Assembly: GCA_934085565.1 (NCBI GenBank)
Contig: CAKOHG010000004.1
Span: forward strand, 1 to 64,000
Origin: an uncultured Bacilli bacterium
GTDB lineage: Bacteria > Bacillota_I > Bacilli_A > RF39 > UBA660
Direction: 5' to 3'
Length of the DNA stretch: 64,000 bases
In this document: piece after piece, positions 24,698 to 32,738 of the stretch
Layout: every line of letters starts with the position of its first letter
How positions within the stretch are numbered: the first letter of the stretch is position 1
Program-made: the position numbers and the translations under genes
The notes under the pieces: generated by a model
The model's database searches: none
The model's input: only the letters and a program-made list of their open reading frames with translations
Told to the model about the DNA's origin: nothing

Positions 24698-25013
24698 AAT
24701 CAGAAAATGTGGATTATTTTCTATTTTAGTGTTAACACCAAAATTGTGAAAAATAAGAAAAGTTACACTTTGATCATCACCAGGTGGCGAGTTTACTTAC
24801 TATTACATAATTTAATTGAGGATTAAGATGACCATATTTAAACGATTAAGTTAGATAGTATATTGAGATAAATGGATTTAAAATGGTGATTATTTAAGAC
24901 ATAAATGCTATTTTTATTATATTATGATATTCTAAAATTGATTTAACCCTCAATATAGTAATTATATCTGTGTGATTTATGGTACAATTATAAGTAGTTA
25001 GGAGGTATAAATT
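24698..25013. other. Non-coding right border of the inner island
   Basis: No gene. Contains a hairpin AGAAAAT/ATTTTCT just after the small gene (24703-24723), the right 18-bp repeat (24773-24790), a long-range inverted repeat (ATTGAGG near 24820 and CCTCAAT near 24950) and a TACAAT -10 at 24983-24988 that probably serves the Fic gene. Confidence 0.5.
24773..24790 (+). repeat. Right copy of the 18-bp direct repeat (candidate att site)
   Basis: ATCATCACCAGGTGGCGA, 16 of 18 bases equal to the left copy at 12961-12978 and with the same orientation. It ends the block that contains the integrase remnant. Confidence 0.5.
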
Positions 25014-25859
25014 ATGAGTGAAAAAGAGTTAGATTCAAGTGTTAATGAATATGAAGAACAATATAAATCTAGTAACTATGTAAAACAATTACAATGGGAT
25101 ATGGCTATTGGTCTTCAAGAAGTCGATAATTTAAAACCTTCTAAATACTTGGAAAAATTATTAGAAGAAGAAGTAGAGGGCAATTTAACAATAAAAGAAG
25201 TAGAAAAGGAATTAAAAGAATATTATATTGAAAGAGAATATAAAAACGAGATAAATTATAATGAGTTAGAGTGTGATTTTGTATCAACTCGAATAGTTGA
25301 ATTATTAAATAAAGATAATTTTAATTTATCAGTTGATTATTTAAAATATGTTCATAAATTTTTATTTCAAGATGTTTATGAATTCGCTGGTGAATTTAGA
25401 AAGATAGATTTTTCTAAACATGAAAAAATTCTTAATAATGATTCAGTAGCATATGGAGATTGCACTACTTTAACTGAATCATTAGAATATGATATATCCT
25501 TAGAAAAAGAAAAAAACTATGAAGAAATGAATATTGTTGAAGTTATTAATAACATAACTAAATTTTCGTCTAGTATATGGCAAGTGCACCCTTTTAGAGA
25601 AGGAAATACTAGAACAACAGCATTATTTATTGAAAAGTATTTAATTAGTTTGGGTTATAACGTAGATAATACTCTATTTAAAGATAAATCGATTTATTTT
25701 AGAAATGCTTTAGTAAGAAGTAATTATTTCAATAATTATTTGAATATAAAAGAAGATAGTAGTTATTTAGTTAAATTTTATGAAAATTTATTATTAAATA
25801 AGAATAATAATCTACATTCAAAGGATTTAATTGTTCAAGAATTATTTGATAAAAATTAA
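25014..25859 (+). CDS. Fic-domain protein (predicted AMPylator/toxin) with N-terminal regulatory region
   Basis: 281 residues after a strong AGGAGG site. The Fic motif is HPFREGNTR, keeping the catalytic His and the anion-binding E-G-N with Thr in place of the usual Gly. The helical N-terminus (MAIGLQEVDNLKPSKYLEKLL...GNLTIKEVEKELKEYY) resembles the VbhA-like antitoxin region seen fused or next to such Fic proteins, so inhibition in cis is likely. Fic enzymes transfer AMP to protein hydroxyls; topoisomerase subunits are known targets of VbhT-type toxins. It sits outside the direct repeat, between two decayed segments. Confidence 0.8.
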   Translation: MSEKELDSSVNEYEEQYKSSNYVKQLQWDMAIGLQEVDNLKPSKYLEKLLEEEVEGNLTIKEVEKELKEYYIEREYKNEINYNELECDFVSTRIVELLNKDNFNLSVDYLKYVHKFLFQDVYEFAGEFRKIDFSKHEKILNNDSVAYGDCTTLTESLEYDISLEKEKNYEEMNIVEVINNITKFSSSIWQVHPFREGNTRTTALFIEKYLISLGYNVDNTLFKDKSIYFRNALVRSNYFNNYLNIKEDSSYLVKFYENLLLNKNNNLHSKDLIVQELFDKN

Positions 25860-26003
25860 TTTGGTTATTGCTTTTTTAGTAGTTTTGATATATTAGTCAT
25901 GCGAGAAAAAAGTAAAAATATTTTTGTAGGGGCACTGTCATTTTTGATTGAGTCCTATTTTTATTTTTATCGTGATATGATAGAACAGAAAAAGTGTCTT
26001 GCG

Positions 26004-26162
26004 GTAGAATTAACTAAAAAAACAAGATAATTTGCTGAAGAAAGATAGTGTCGGCAGTTTAATACACCAGAAAATTTAGCTAAATTAATCTCAATAGAAG
26101 CTGGAGAATTGTTAAAATCCTTCCAATGAAATAATAATTATATAAAAGAAATAATGAAATAA
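26004..26162 (+). pseudogene. MazG-like nucleotide pyrophosphohydrolase remnant
   Basis: One frame reads VELTKKTR-stop-FAEER-stop-CRQFNTPENLAKLISIEAGELLKSFQ-stop-NNNY. The core RQFNTPENLA.LISIEAGELL is the hallmark of the short MazG-like house-cleaning pyrophosphatases that remove non-canonical NTPs. Three in-frame stops (one where the family has FQW) and a truncated N-terminus show a dead relic. Confidence 0.65.
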
Positions 26163-26226
26163 AAATCAATAATCTTTGTGGGTACTAACTTTGTGGAACA
26201 AATTAAATGTATATTGTCATAAAAAA

Positions 26227-26272
26227 TAAAAGCTGTTGCAAAAAAGTTTTTTTCTCTTGCCACAGCCTTTTT
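26227..26272 (-). terminator. Terminator of the tRNA-Arg gene
   Basis: On the minus strand the arms GGCTGTGGCAAGAG and GCAACAGCTTTT enclose an A/T loop and run into T residues, 52 bases after the tRNA 3' end. It can also fold on the plus strand. Confidence 0.7.
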
Positions 26273-26324
26273 CATATTTTTTATGATATATCATAATATA
26301 TATTAAAATATAAGTATTTCTTTA

Positions 26325-26401
26325 TGGTGTTCTAAGGGAGATTCGAACTCCCGACCTTTAGCTTCGGAGGCTAACACTCTATCCAACTGAGCTATTAGAA
26401 C
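26325..26401 (-). tRNA. tRNA-Arg (anticodon CCG)
   Basis: A full cloverleaf on the minus strand: acceptor GTTCTAA/TTAGAAC, D arm GCTC...GAGT, anticodon stem TTAGC/GCTAA with loop CTCCGAA (anticodon CCG, reading CGG), T arm GGGAG-TTCGAAT-CTCCC, discriminator A and encoded CCA. It lies at the right border of the island, with its 3' end facing it. Confidence 0.95.
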
Positions 26402-26425
26402 ATGTTCATATTATATCACATCGTC

Positions 26426-26455
26426 TTGATTTATGAGTAATTATTTTGCTATACT
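26426..26455 (+). promoter_or_regulatory. Sigma-A-type promoter
   Basis: TTGATT (26426-26431) and TATACT (26450-26455), 18 bases apart, just before the gene pair 26474-27552 and divergent from the tRNA. Confidence 0.6.
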
Positions 26456-26473
26456 TTTAAGAGAAGGTGGCTT

Positions 26474-27196
26474 ATGAAAAAAAGTAAAGTGGGGACATGG
26501 ATTTTTGTTATCATTGTTTGGTTAATTTTAGCAGGAGTTGTATCATTTGGGGGATTCGTTTTAATAACTATAGATCATCAAGTAACATTAGAAGATGAAA
26601 TTTGGACCATGGAAAATGAAATGAGTGAAGAGTACATTGATGAAGATTTTTTAAATGAACGATTTAATACCACCGTTTCAGATGGTAATTATAAAGATGT
26701 TGAGAAAGCTATAAAAAATTACTTAAAAGAATATTACAATACTTATAAAAGCATTCGAACCATTTATGAAAATGATAAAATTACGAGTATACTATCATAT
26801 GAAAATATGTTAATTGATGGTCCTAATTTTGAAACTTCTATTCCGTATACCGAAAAAGTTATTAATAAATTAAATGACCTAAAAGAAACAGAAGAAAAAT
26901 TATATAATCCAAATTATTATATGAGTTTTTATGAAGGTAATGATTCTTTCTACAAAGAATATTATGAAGAACAAATCAAAGATTATCTCGCTAATCAAAA
27001 AAGTATTAAAGAAGATATGGAAGAAGTTATTAAAATTATCGAATTAGAAAAAGAAATTCTTGTTTTTCTAAAAGACAATCAAAATAGTTGGTCTTTGCAA
27101 AATCAAAATATTTATTTTACAGATCAAAATGTAGAAAGAGAATATTATCTTTTGATTAATAAATTTTCAGAAAGTGAAGAAAGTGTGGATCTATGA
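26474..27196 (+). CDS. Membrane-anchored extracellular helical protein, function unknown
   Basis: 240 residues. One N-terminal membrane span (about 8-32) with a basic N-terminus, then a ~205-residue acidic, helix-rich extracellular part (VEKAIKNYLKEYYNTYKSI, SIKEDMEEVIKIIELEKEI) with no enzyme motif. Its stop overlaps the dgkA start (ATGA), so the two are coupled, hinting at a role in lipid or wall-carrier homeostasis, but this is inference from position only. Confidence 0.6.
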   Translation: MKKSKVGTWIFVIIVWLILAGVVSFGGFVLITIDHQVTLEDEIWTMENEMSEEYIDEDFLNERFNTTVSDGNYKDVEKAIKNYLKEYYNTYKSIRTIYENDKITSILSYENMLIDGPNFETSIPYTEKVINKLNDLKETEEKLYNPNYYMSFYEGNDSFYKEYYEEQIKDYLANQKSIKEDMEEVIKIIELEKEILVFLKDNQNSWSLQNQNIYFTDQNVEREYYLLINKFSESEESVDL

Positions 27197-27552
27197 TAAA
27201 ATTTCTTAGAAGTGTCAGAAGTGCTTTTAAAGGTATTTTAGTAGCTTTAAAAGAAGAACGTAATATGAAAATTCATGCATGTTTTGTTATCTTAGTAAGT
27301 TTAGCCGGTTTTTTATTAAAAATAAGTTTAGCCGAATGGCTTTGGTGTCTTCTTTGTTTTGCCCTTGTTATTTCTATGGAAATGATGAATACCGCTGTGG
27401 AAAATTTTGTGGATTTTGTAGAACCAAAATATAATGAAAAGGCAGGTAAAGTAAAAGATATCGCGGCTGGAGCTGTTTTAATTAATGCTTTATTTTCCAT
27501 TATTATAGGAAACATTATTTTCTTACCCAAAATTATTCATTTATTTTTTTAA
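27193..27552 (+). CDS. dgkA: Diacylglycerol/undecaprenol kinase (DgkA family)
   Basis: 119 residues with three membrane helices and the DgkA signature EMMNTAVENFVDF (about 60-72) plus the N-terminal EERNMKIH motif. In Gram-positive bacteria this family phosphorylates undecaprenol (or diacylglycerol) in the membrane, feeding the wall lipid carrier pool or recycling lipids. Overlaps the upstream gene by four bases and is followed by a terminator. Confidence 0.9.
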   Translation: MIKFLRSVRSAFKGILVALKEERNMKIHACFVILVSLAGFLLKISLAEWLWCLLCFALVISMEMMNTAVENFVDFVEPKYNEKAGKVKDIAAGAVLINALFSIIIGNIIFLPKIIHLFF

Positions 27553-27555
27553 AAT

Positions 27556-27578
27556 TCAACTTAAAGTTGAGTTTTTTT
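27556..27578 (+). terminator. Rho-independent terminator after dgkA
   Basis: TCAAC-TTAAA-GTTGA hairpin followed by GTTTTTTT. Confidence 0.7.
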
Positions 27579-27631
27579 CTCTTTGCAAAAAGTAAAAAAT
27601 TTTATATAATGACGAAGAAAGGTGGAACAAA

Positions 27632-29578
27632 ATGAAGAAAAAAAATTTCCTCTTACTTGGAGTAGGACTTATATTTATTTTATTTTTAGGAGCTGTTTTT
27701 TTAGAAATAAAAAATACAGCCGATACACCAGTTGATAGAACTATTAGTTTGATTGAAAAACAAAATGAGAAAGATTATAATACAGAAGGGTATACAATAG
27801 ATAACCCTAATGTTGTTTTAAATCCTTATGATATTTCTCCTTTAAGTGCTTTAGTTTTATTTGAAACAGAACAAGAAGAAACTGTGAAAGTGACGATTAA
27901 AGGAAAAGATACTTTAACAACTTATACGCATACTTTTGAAGCAACCAAAAAGCATTTTTTACCTATATATGGACTATATGCAGATAAAGAAAATGAAGTT
28001 GTCATTAGTTATGGTAATGTTTCTAAAACAATTAAAATTAAAACGGATAAATTACCAGAAGACATGCCTTTACCAACGAGTGTGGTAAAAGAAGCCTCAA
28101 AACTTACCAATGATTTATATTTTTATACCCCTTCTAGTAGTGGTTACACCGCAGCCTATGATGTAAATGGCGATGTACGTTGGTATTTAACGATTAACTC
28201 TATCTGGGAAGTAAATCGTCTGCAAAGTGGACATCTTTTATTAAGTACCGAAAGACTTGTAAATAGTCCTTATTATATGACAGGTCTTTATGAAATGGAT
28301 ATGTTAGGTAAAATATATAAAGAATATAGTTTAGAAGGTGGTTATCACCATGACTATTATGAAATGGAAAATGGTAATTTAATCGTAGCTAGTGATAATT
28401 TTGCTAACGGTAAGACGGTAGAAGACTATGTCGTAGAGTTAGATAGAGAAACCGGTAAAATTGTTAAAACTTGGGATATTTCTAGCATATTGAATCATGA
28501 AGATGGTAAAAGTGAAAACTGGAGTGAATATGACTGGTTTCATAATAATGCTGTTTGGTATGATAAAAAAACAAATTCAATAACTTTATCAGGAAGACAT
28601 CAAGATGCAGTCATTAATATTTCTTATGATGATGGTAGTTTAAATTGGATTCTTGGGGATAAAACTAATTGGAGCGAAGATTATCAAAAATATTTTTTTA
28701 CACCGAAGGGAAAGAATTTCGAATGGCAATGGAGTCAACATGCAGCAATGATAACTCCAGAAGGATACGTTTTCCTATTTGATAATGGCAACAATAAATC
28801 TAAAATTGAAAGTGAATATGTTGACGCTTCTAAGAGTTATTCAAGAGGCGTTATGTATAAAATTGACACCGAGAATATGACGATTGAACAAGTTTTTGAA
28901 TATGGAAAAGAACGAGGTAGTAGTTTTTATTCTCCTTATATTTCGGATGTAGACTATTTAGCTTCAAATCATTATATTGTTCATTCTGGTGGTATTGTTT
29001 ATGTCGATGGTAAAAATTCTAATCAACCAGCTGGTTTTTCAAATAATGCAAGTTTAGTATCTGACACGGTAGAACTTCTAAATAATAAAGTGATTTTTGA
29101 AATGAAATTTGCGACTAATAATTACCGTGTAGAAAAAATGAGTCTTTATGCTGAAAATGAAAATTATTCAAATGAAAAAGCGGTACGACTTGGTTCTTTA
29201 GGCGAAACAGAGATTACTAAAAAATCATTTAATTTAAATTTAATAGCCCAAGATATTGATGATGACTATAATAGGAAAGAGATATCTTTAACAGAAGAAA
29301 TAGATCGTTTTGTTTTCAAAGGAAAGTTTAAACGTGGAACGAAAGTAAATTTGATTTTATATCATGATTTAACGTATACTTATTATAACGTTCCTGTAAG
29401 TAAAAAGCCTTATACCGCTTTATGTGTAGATATTTTTACTGAAAAAGAACAAGAAGAAGGTATTACGGTTACCAAATATATTAATAAAGAGGGTTTAAAA
29501 GAAGGAACCTATCAGTTTTTAGTAGAAATTGATGGTAAAATTTATAATACAGGAAGGTATGGAAAAATAAATGAATAA
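27632..29578 (+). CDS. Arylsulfate sulfotransferase (ASST family), membrane-anchored
   Basis: 648 residues. An N-terminal hydrophobic segment (6-25) anchors or exports the protein. An N-terminal Ig-like domain (about 60-145, arylsulfotransferase N) precedes a beta-propeller rich in the family's repeats: YDVNGDVRWYL, HHDYYEMENGNLIV, DWFHNNAVWYD, SGRHQDAVINISY and QHAAMITPEG. The His residues in these segments include the candidate sulfo-acceptor. PAPS-independent ASSTs move sulfate from phenolic sulfate esters to other phenols. The mature protein has a single Cys (in TALCVDIF), so it cannot form the internal disulfide of E. coli AssT, even though a thioredoxin-fold gene overlaps its stop. Confidence 0.8.
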   Translation: MKKKNFLLLGVGLIFILFLGAVFLEIKNTADTPVDRTISLIEKQNEKDYNTEGYTIDNPNVVLNPYDISPLSALVLFETEQEETVKVTIKGKDTLTTYTHTFEATKKHFLPIYGLYADKENEVVISYGNVSKTIKIKTDKLPEDMPLPTSVVKEASKLTNDLYFYTPSSSGYTAAYDVNGDVRWYLTINSIWEVNRLQSGHLLLSTERLVNSPYYMTGLYEMDMLGKIYKEYSLEGGYHHDYYEMENGNLIVASDNFANGKTVEDYVVELDRETGKIVKTWDISSILNHEDGKSENWSEYDWFHNNAVWYDKKTNSITLSGRHQDAVINISYDDGSLNWILGDKTNWSEDYQKYFFTPKGKNFEWQWSQHAAMITPEGYVFLFDNGNNKSKIESEYVDASKSYSRGVMYKIDTENMTIEQVFEYGKERGSSFYSPYISDVDYLASNHYIVHSGGIVYVDGKNSNQPAGFSNNASLVSDTVELLNNKVIFEMKFATNNYRVEKMSLYAENENYSNEKAVRLGSLGETEITKKSFNLNLIAQDIDDDYNRKEISLTEEIDRFVFKGKFKRGTKVNLILYHDLTYTYYNVPVSKKPYTALCVDIFTEKEQEEGITVTKYINKEGLKEGTYQFLVEIDGKIYNTGRYGKINE

Positions 29579-30041
29579 AAATGTAGTAATAGGAATTTTA
29601 ATATTTGTCCTTTTAATCGGGGGAACTGCTGGCTATACTTACTATAGTCACAAAGATGGCATTAATAAAAATGCTACTGTAGAAGATATCAAATTTGATA
29701 ATGACAAAATAAACGTTTATATTTTCTGGGGAAGTACTTGTTCACACTGTGAAGAACTTTATGAATTTTTATATTCAGTAGAAAAAGAAGAAAAAAAATA
29801 TGCTCGTATTTATGGCTTTGAAGTTTGGGAGAATACAGAAAATGGTTTATTAATGGATAAATTCCTTGCCGCTAATAACGGTAAAACGGGTGAAAGAAGT
29901 GTTCCTTATATCGTTATTGGTGATACCGTTTTAACTGGTTTTAGTGCTTCTGATAAAGAAAAAATTAAAACTTTAATTAAAGAAGCTTATGATAATAAAA
30001 ATGAATTTAATAATCATGAAGATTTACTAAAAAGCGAATAA
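29571..30041 (+). CDS. Membrane-anchored thioredoxin-fold protein (CSHC)
   Basis: 156 residues: an N-terminal membrane anchor (6-23), then a thioredoxin fold with the active site WGSTCSHCEEL (CxxC about residues 57-60) and the cis-Pro segment SVPYIVIG. It overlaps the arylsulfotransferase stop by eight bases, so the two are co-translated. The pairing recalls the assT-dsbL-dsbI operon of E. coli, but the sulfotransferase here has only one Cys, so the redox partner must be another protein or an intermolecular bond. Confidence 0.8.
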   Translation: MNKNVVIGILIFVLLIGGTAGYTYYSHKDGINKNATVEDIKFDNDKINVYIFWGSTCSHCEELYEFLYSVEKEEKKYARIYGFEVWENTENGLLMDKFLAANNGKTGERSVPYIVIGDTVLTGFSASDKEKIKTLIKEAYDNKNEFNNHEDLLKSE

Positions 30042-30045
30042 ATTA

Positions 30046-30073
30046 AAATTAGGTAGCAATATCTAATTTTTTT
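30046..30073 (+). terminator. Rho-independent terminator
   Basis: AAATTAG and CTAATTT arms with a ten-base loop followed by a T run. Confidence 0.75.
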
Positions 30074-30082
30074 CACACCTTA

Positions 30083-30109
30083 AATTTGATATCATTTTGA
30101 TATCAAATT
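30083..30109. promoter_or_regulatory. Inverted repeat, predicted operator
   Basis: AATTTGATATC and GATATCAAATT, perfect 11-bp arms around ATTTT, five bases before a TACAAT -10 (30114-30119). It covers the -35 zone of the promoter for the Ig-like surface protein. Confidence 0.55.
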
Positions 30110-30189
30110 ATGATACAATAATAACGTAATAAATACGACAGTTTATTTTGGAGTATTTAGGGCATATTATTGTTAGGAGTGTTTCTAAA

Positions 30190-32520
30190 ATGGATAAACT
30201 AAAGAATAAAAAGTATCTTTTAACTTCAATATTTATATTAATGTTGATAACTATAAGTATATCTTATGCTTATTGGCAGTTTAATAAGGTTCAAAAAGAT
30301 TTCAATGTCGCAGGAACTAGTTGTTTTTCTTTAACTTATACAGATAATACGGATAGTTTAATTTTAGATAATATTGTTCCTACTGAAGATGAAGAAGGGT
30401 TAAAAGAAAAAGGTTATTCTTTTACGATTAAAAACACATGTAATACCATAGCTACCTATGAAGTGAATTTAGAAGATATCTTATCCAGTAGTGATATCAA
30501 ACATATGCCTAATAAATACATCAAGGTATCCTTAAATGATAGTACTCCCAAAGTCTTAAATACCTATGAAGAAGTAAAGACAACTATTTCTAATGCTACG
30601 AATTCCTTTAAATTAACAAGTGGTTCATTAAAACCTGATGAAGAAGCCACCTATGAATTAAAACTTTGGATGGATAGTGAAACTCCAGCTATTGATGAAG
30701 TCATGAACGCTACTTTTGAAAGTAAGATTACGGTAAATACCTCTTATATCGAAGAAGAAAACTTAGCTAATGATATCACCATTATTGCAACTAGTCAGAA
30801 TGAGGGTTATTCTAAAGAAAAAGAAACTTTCACGATCGATATTACAAGTACCAATAAAAATATCATCGAATATAGTTTTAACAATCAAAATTGGACAAGT
30901 GTTACTCCAAGTAAAGAAGTTGAATTTAATTATGACTTTACAGAAGAAAAGAATTACACTTTATATGTCAAAGATGAAATAGGTAATGTAAAAACAATAG
31001 AAATTATACCTGATAAATTAGATCAAACCTCTCCGGAAATTAATATAGAAACAACAAATAACCAAGAAAGTTATACCTTAACCATTAGTTTAAAAGATGA
31101 AAAAAGTGGAGTAGATAGTTATCAGATAACGACTAGCAAAGAAGAACCTGATAGTTGGCTAACTTATACAGATACACTAGAAAAAGAAATTACTGAAAAC
31201 GATATTTACTACGTATGGAGCAAAGATAAAGTAGGCAATATAAGTTATAAAACTATCGTAGTAGATAAAATTGATAAAACATCTCCAACGATTACCTTAT
31301 CAAATACTTTAACAGAATGGGGTATTAAAGATATTATAAAAATTCATTTAACTGATGATGTATCAGGTTTAGCTGGTTATCAAATTATGAACAGTCAAAA
31401 AGAACCTACTGATTATATTTCTTTGGATAATCGTTTAGAAGAAGATTTAACGTATGAGGTTACCGAAAATGGAACTTACTATATTTATGCTAAAGATGCT
31501 TATGGACATATTTCTTACAAAGAAATTACAATAGATAAAATAGACAAACAATCGCCAAGTCAAAACTTTGATATTGAGTCAAGTGTTTTAGGAGAAAATA
31601 ATTGGTATCAATCTTTAACCGTTAAAGTGACTTTAACAGACAATCAAAGTGGTGTTTCAAGTGGAAAATATTGTGTGACAACAGAAGAAAGTTGTACACC
31701 AGATAAAGAGGCAACGATTAATAATAATGAATTTACTGTTTTTTTAGGAACCAATTCTTTATCACAAAAAGTATGTGTAAACAGTACAGACAAGGTAGGA
31801 AATGTTTCTGATATCAATTGTTCTTCTACATATAGTGTAGATACTATAAATCCAATTGCAAAAATAAATGTCAGTTCATCAAATGGAACCGTAACAGTTA
31901 ACGCAAGTGGATCCTCTGATTCTGGTAGTGGAATAGTGACATACTATTATAGTAAAGATGGTGGTCAAAATTTCACTTCGAGCACTTCAAGTTCATACAC
32001 ATTTACGAGTCTCGCAGATGGAACTTATACGTTTGTTGTTAAAGTGATTGATAAAAGTGGACGTATCAGTAGTAATGCAAGTACTAGCGCTAAAGTTGTT
32101 AATAATAAATTAATATTAGGTGGAACTATCCATTCTGATTGGACTTTAACACAATTTCAATGGCAATATTATAATACGGCTTGGCAATTACATGGCTCAG
32201 TTGGCACAACAACTTTAACAGCTAAATCTGATAGCACTTATAATTTAACGGATTATAATACTTTAAGTTTTGGCATTTGGACACAATGGTATGATGCTCC
32301 TACTTCATCTACAATAATAGCCAATTTACAGCTATGTTCATCAAGTACCAGTTGTACACAGATTTGGGACAAAACTTTTGATTATAATTCTTCTCATATG
32401 AAGTCAGAGGGATTTAATTTGAATATCTCTTCCTATACAGGTGATTATTATATCATTTTTACAATTTCAAAACCATCTTCTTCTATTACTAATATTGGTT
32501 CAAGTTATTTAAAAGGATAG
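30190..32520 (+). CDS. Large Ig-repeat surface protein with SipW-type-like signal peptide
   Basis: Start ATG 30190 with AGGAG upstream; an in-frame TTG at 30148 is less likely. 776 residues. The N-terminus (KKYLLTSIFILMLITISISYAYW) is a signal peptide of the TasA/SipW-dependent kind. A first beta domain (about 30-190) is followed by at least four Ig-like repeats with a conserved DxxGNxxxxxxxxDxxxPxI pattern (YVKDEIGNVKTIEIIPDKLDQ, WSKDKVGNISYKTIVVDKID, YAKDAYGHISYKEITIDKID, NSTDKVGNVSD). The last ~130 residues form a Trp/Ser-rich beta-sandwich that could bind carbohydrate. No sorting signal is seen, so attachment must be by other means. Likely adhesive or matrix role (inference). Confidence 0.7.
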   Translation: MDKLKNKKYLLTSIFILMLITISISYAYWQFNKVQKDFNVAGTSCFSLTYTDNTDSLILDNIVPTEDEEGLKEKGYSFTIKNTCNTIATYEVNLEDILSSSDIKHMPNKYIKVSLNDSTPKVLNTYEEVKTTISNATNSFKLTSGSLKPDEEATYELKLWMDSETPAIDEVMNATFESKITVNTSYIEEENLANDITIIATSQNEGYSKEKETFTIDITSTNKNIIEYSFNNQNWTSVTPSKEVEFNYDFTEEKNYTLYVKDEIGNVKTIEIIPDKLDQTSPEINIETTNNQESYTLTISLKDEKSGVDSYQITTSKEEPDSWLTYTDTLEKEITENDIYYVWSKDKVGNISYKTIVVDKIDKTSPTITLSNTLTEWGIKDIIKIHLTDDVSGLAGYQIMNSQKEPTDYISLDNRLEEDLTYEVTENGTYYIYAKDAYGHISYKEITIDKIDKQSPSQNFDIESSVLGENNWYQSLTVKVTLTDNQSGVSSGKYCVTTEESCTPDKEATINNNEFTVFLGTNSLSQKVCVNSTDKVGNVSDINCSSTYSVDTINPIAKINVSSSNGTVTVNASGSSDSGSGIVTYYYSKDGGQNFTSSTSSSYTFTSLADGTYTFVVKVIDKSGRISSNASTSAKVVNNKLILGGTIHSDWTLTQFQWQYYNTAWQLHGSVGTTTLTAKSDSTYNLTDYNTLSFGIWTQWYDAPTSSTIIANLQLCSSSTSCTQIWDKTFDYNSSHMKSEGFNLNISSYTGDYYIIFTISKPSSSITNIGSSYLKG

Positions 32521-32610
32521 AATATTCAATTACAGTATTCTAAAAACAAATATCAAACAAATTTAATATAAAGAAATTTTTAGAAGAATATATAATTTAG
32601 TATATTAATT

Positions 32611-32637
32611 AGGACATAATAAAAAATGTCCTTTTTT
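32611..32637 (+). terminator. Rho-independent terminator
   Basis: AGGACAT and ATGTCCT arms with an A-rich loop, then TTTTT, 90 bases after the Ig-repeat gene. Confidence 0.75.
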
Positions 32638-32738
32638 ACATTTAATTAAAAATTTGATACAATGATTAAAGTAGAAATATTTGAAAGATAAATTATAGAA
32701 CAAGATATTTTTATCATAAAAGGTTAGAAAGGGTTTTT

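Noticed and set aside
24820..24958. Transposon-like inverted repeats (ATTGAGG... / ...CCTCAAT)
   Set aside because: The arms are short and imperfect, enclose only ~125 bases of non-coding DNA, and show no target duplication.
22658..26129. UGA/UAG recoding (genetic code 4 or a suppressor)
   Set aside because: Intact genes use TGG for Trp and end in TGA, for example at 1461-1463 and 2095-2097. The stops lie only in genes that also carry frameshifts.
26325..26401. tRNA-Arg(CCG) as the integration site of the island
   Set aside because: Its 3' end faces the island, but no copy of the tRNA 3' sequence was found near 12.8 kb, and the visible recombinase is of the serine type, which does not usually use tRNA ends.
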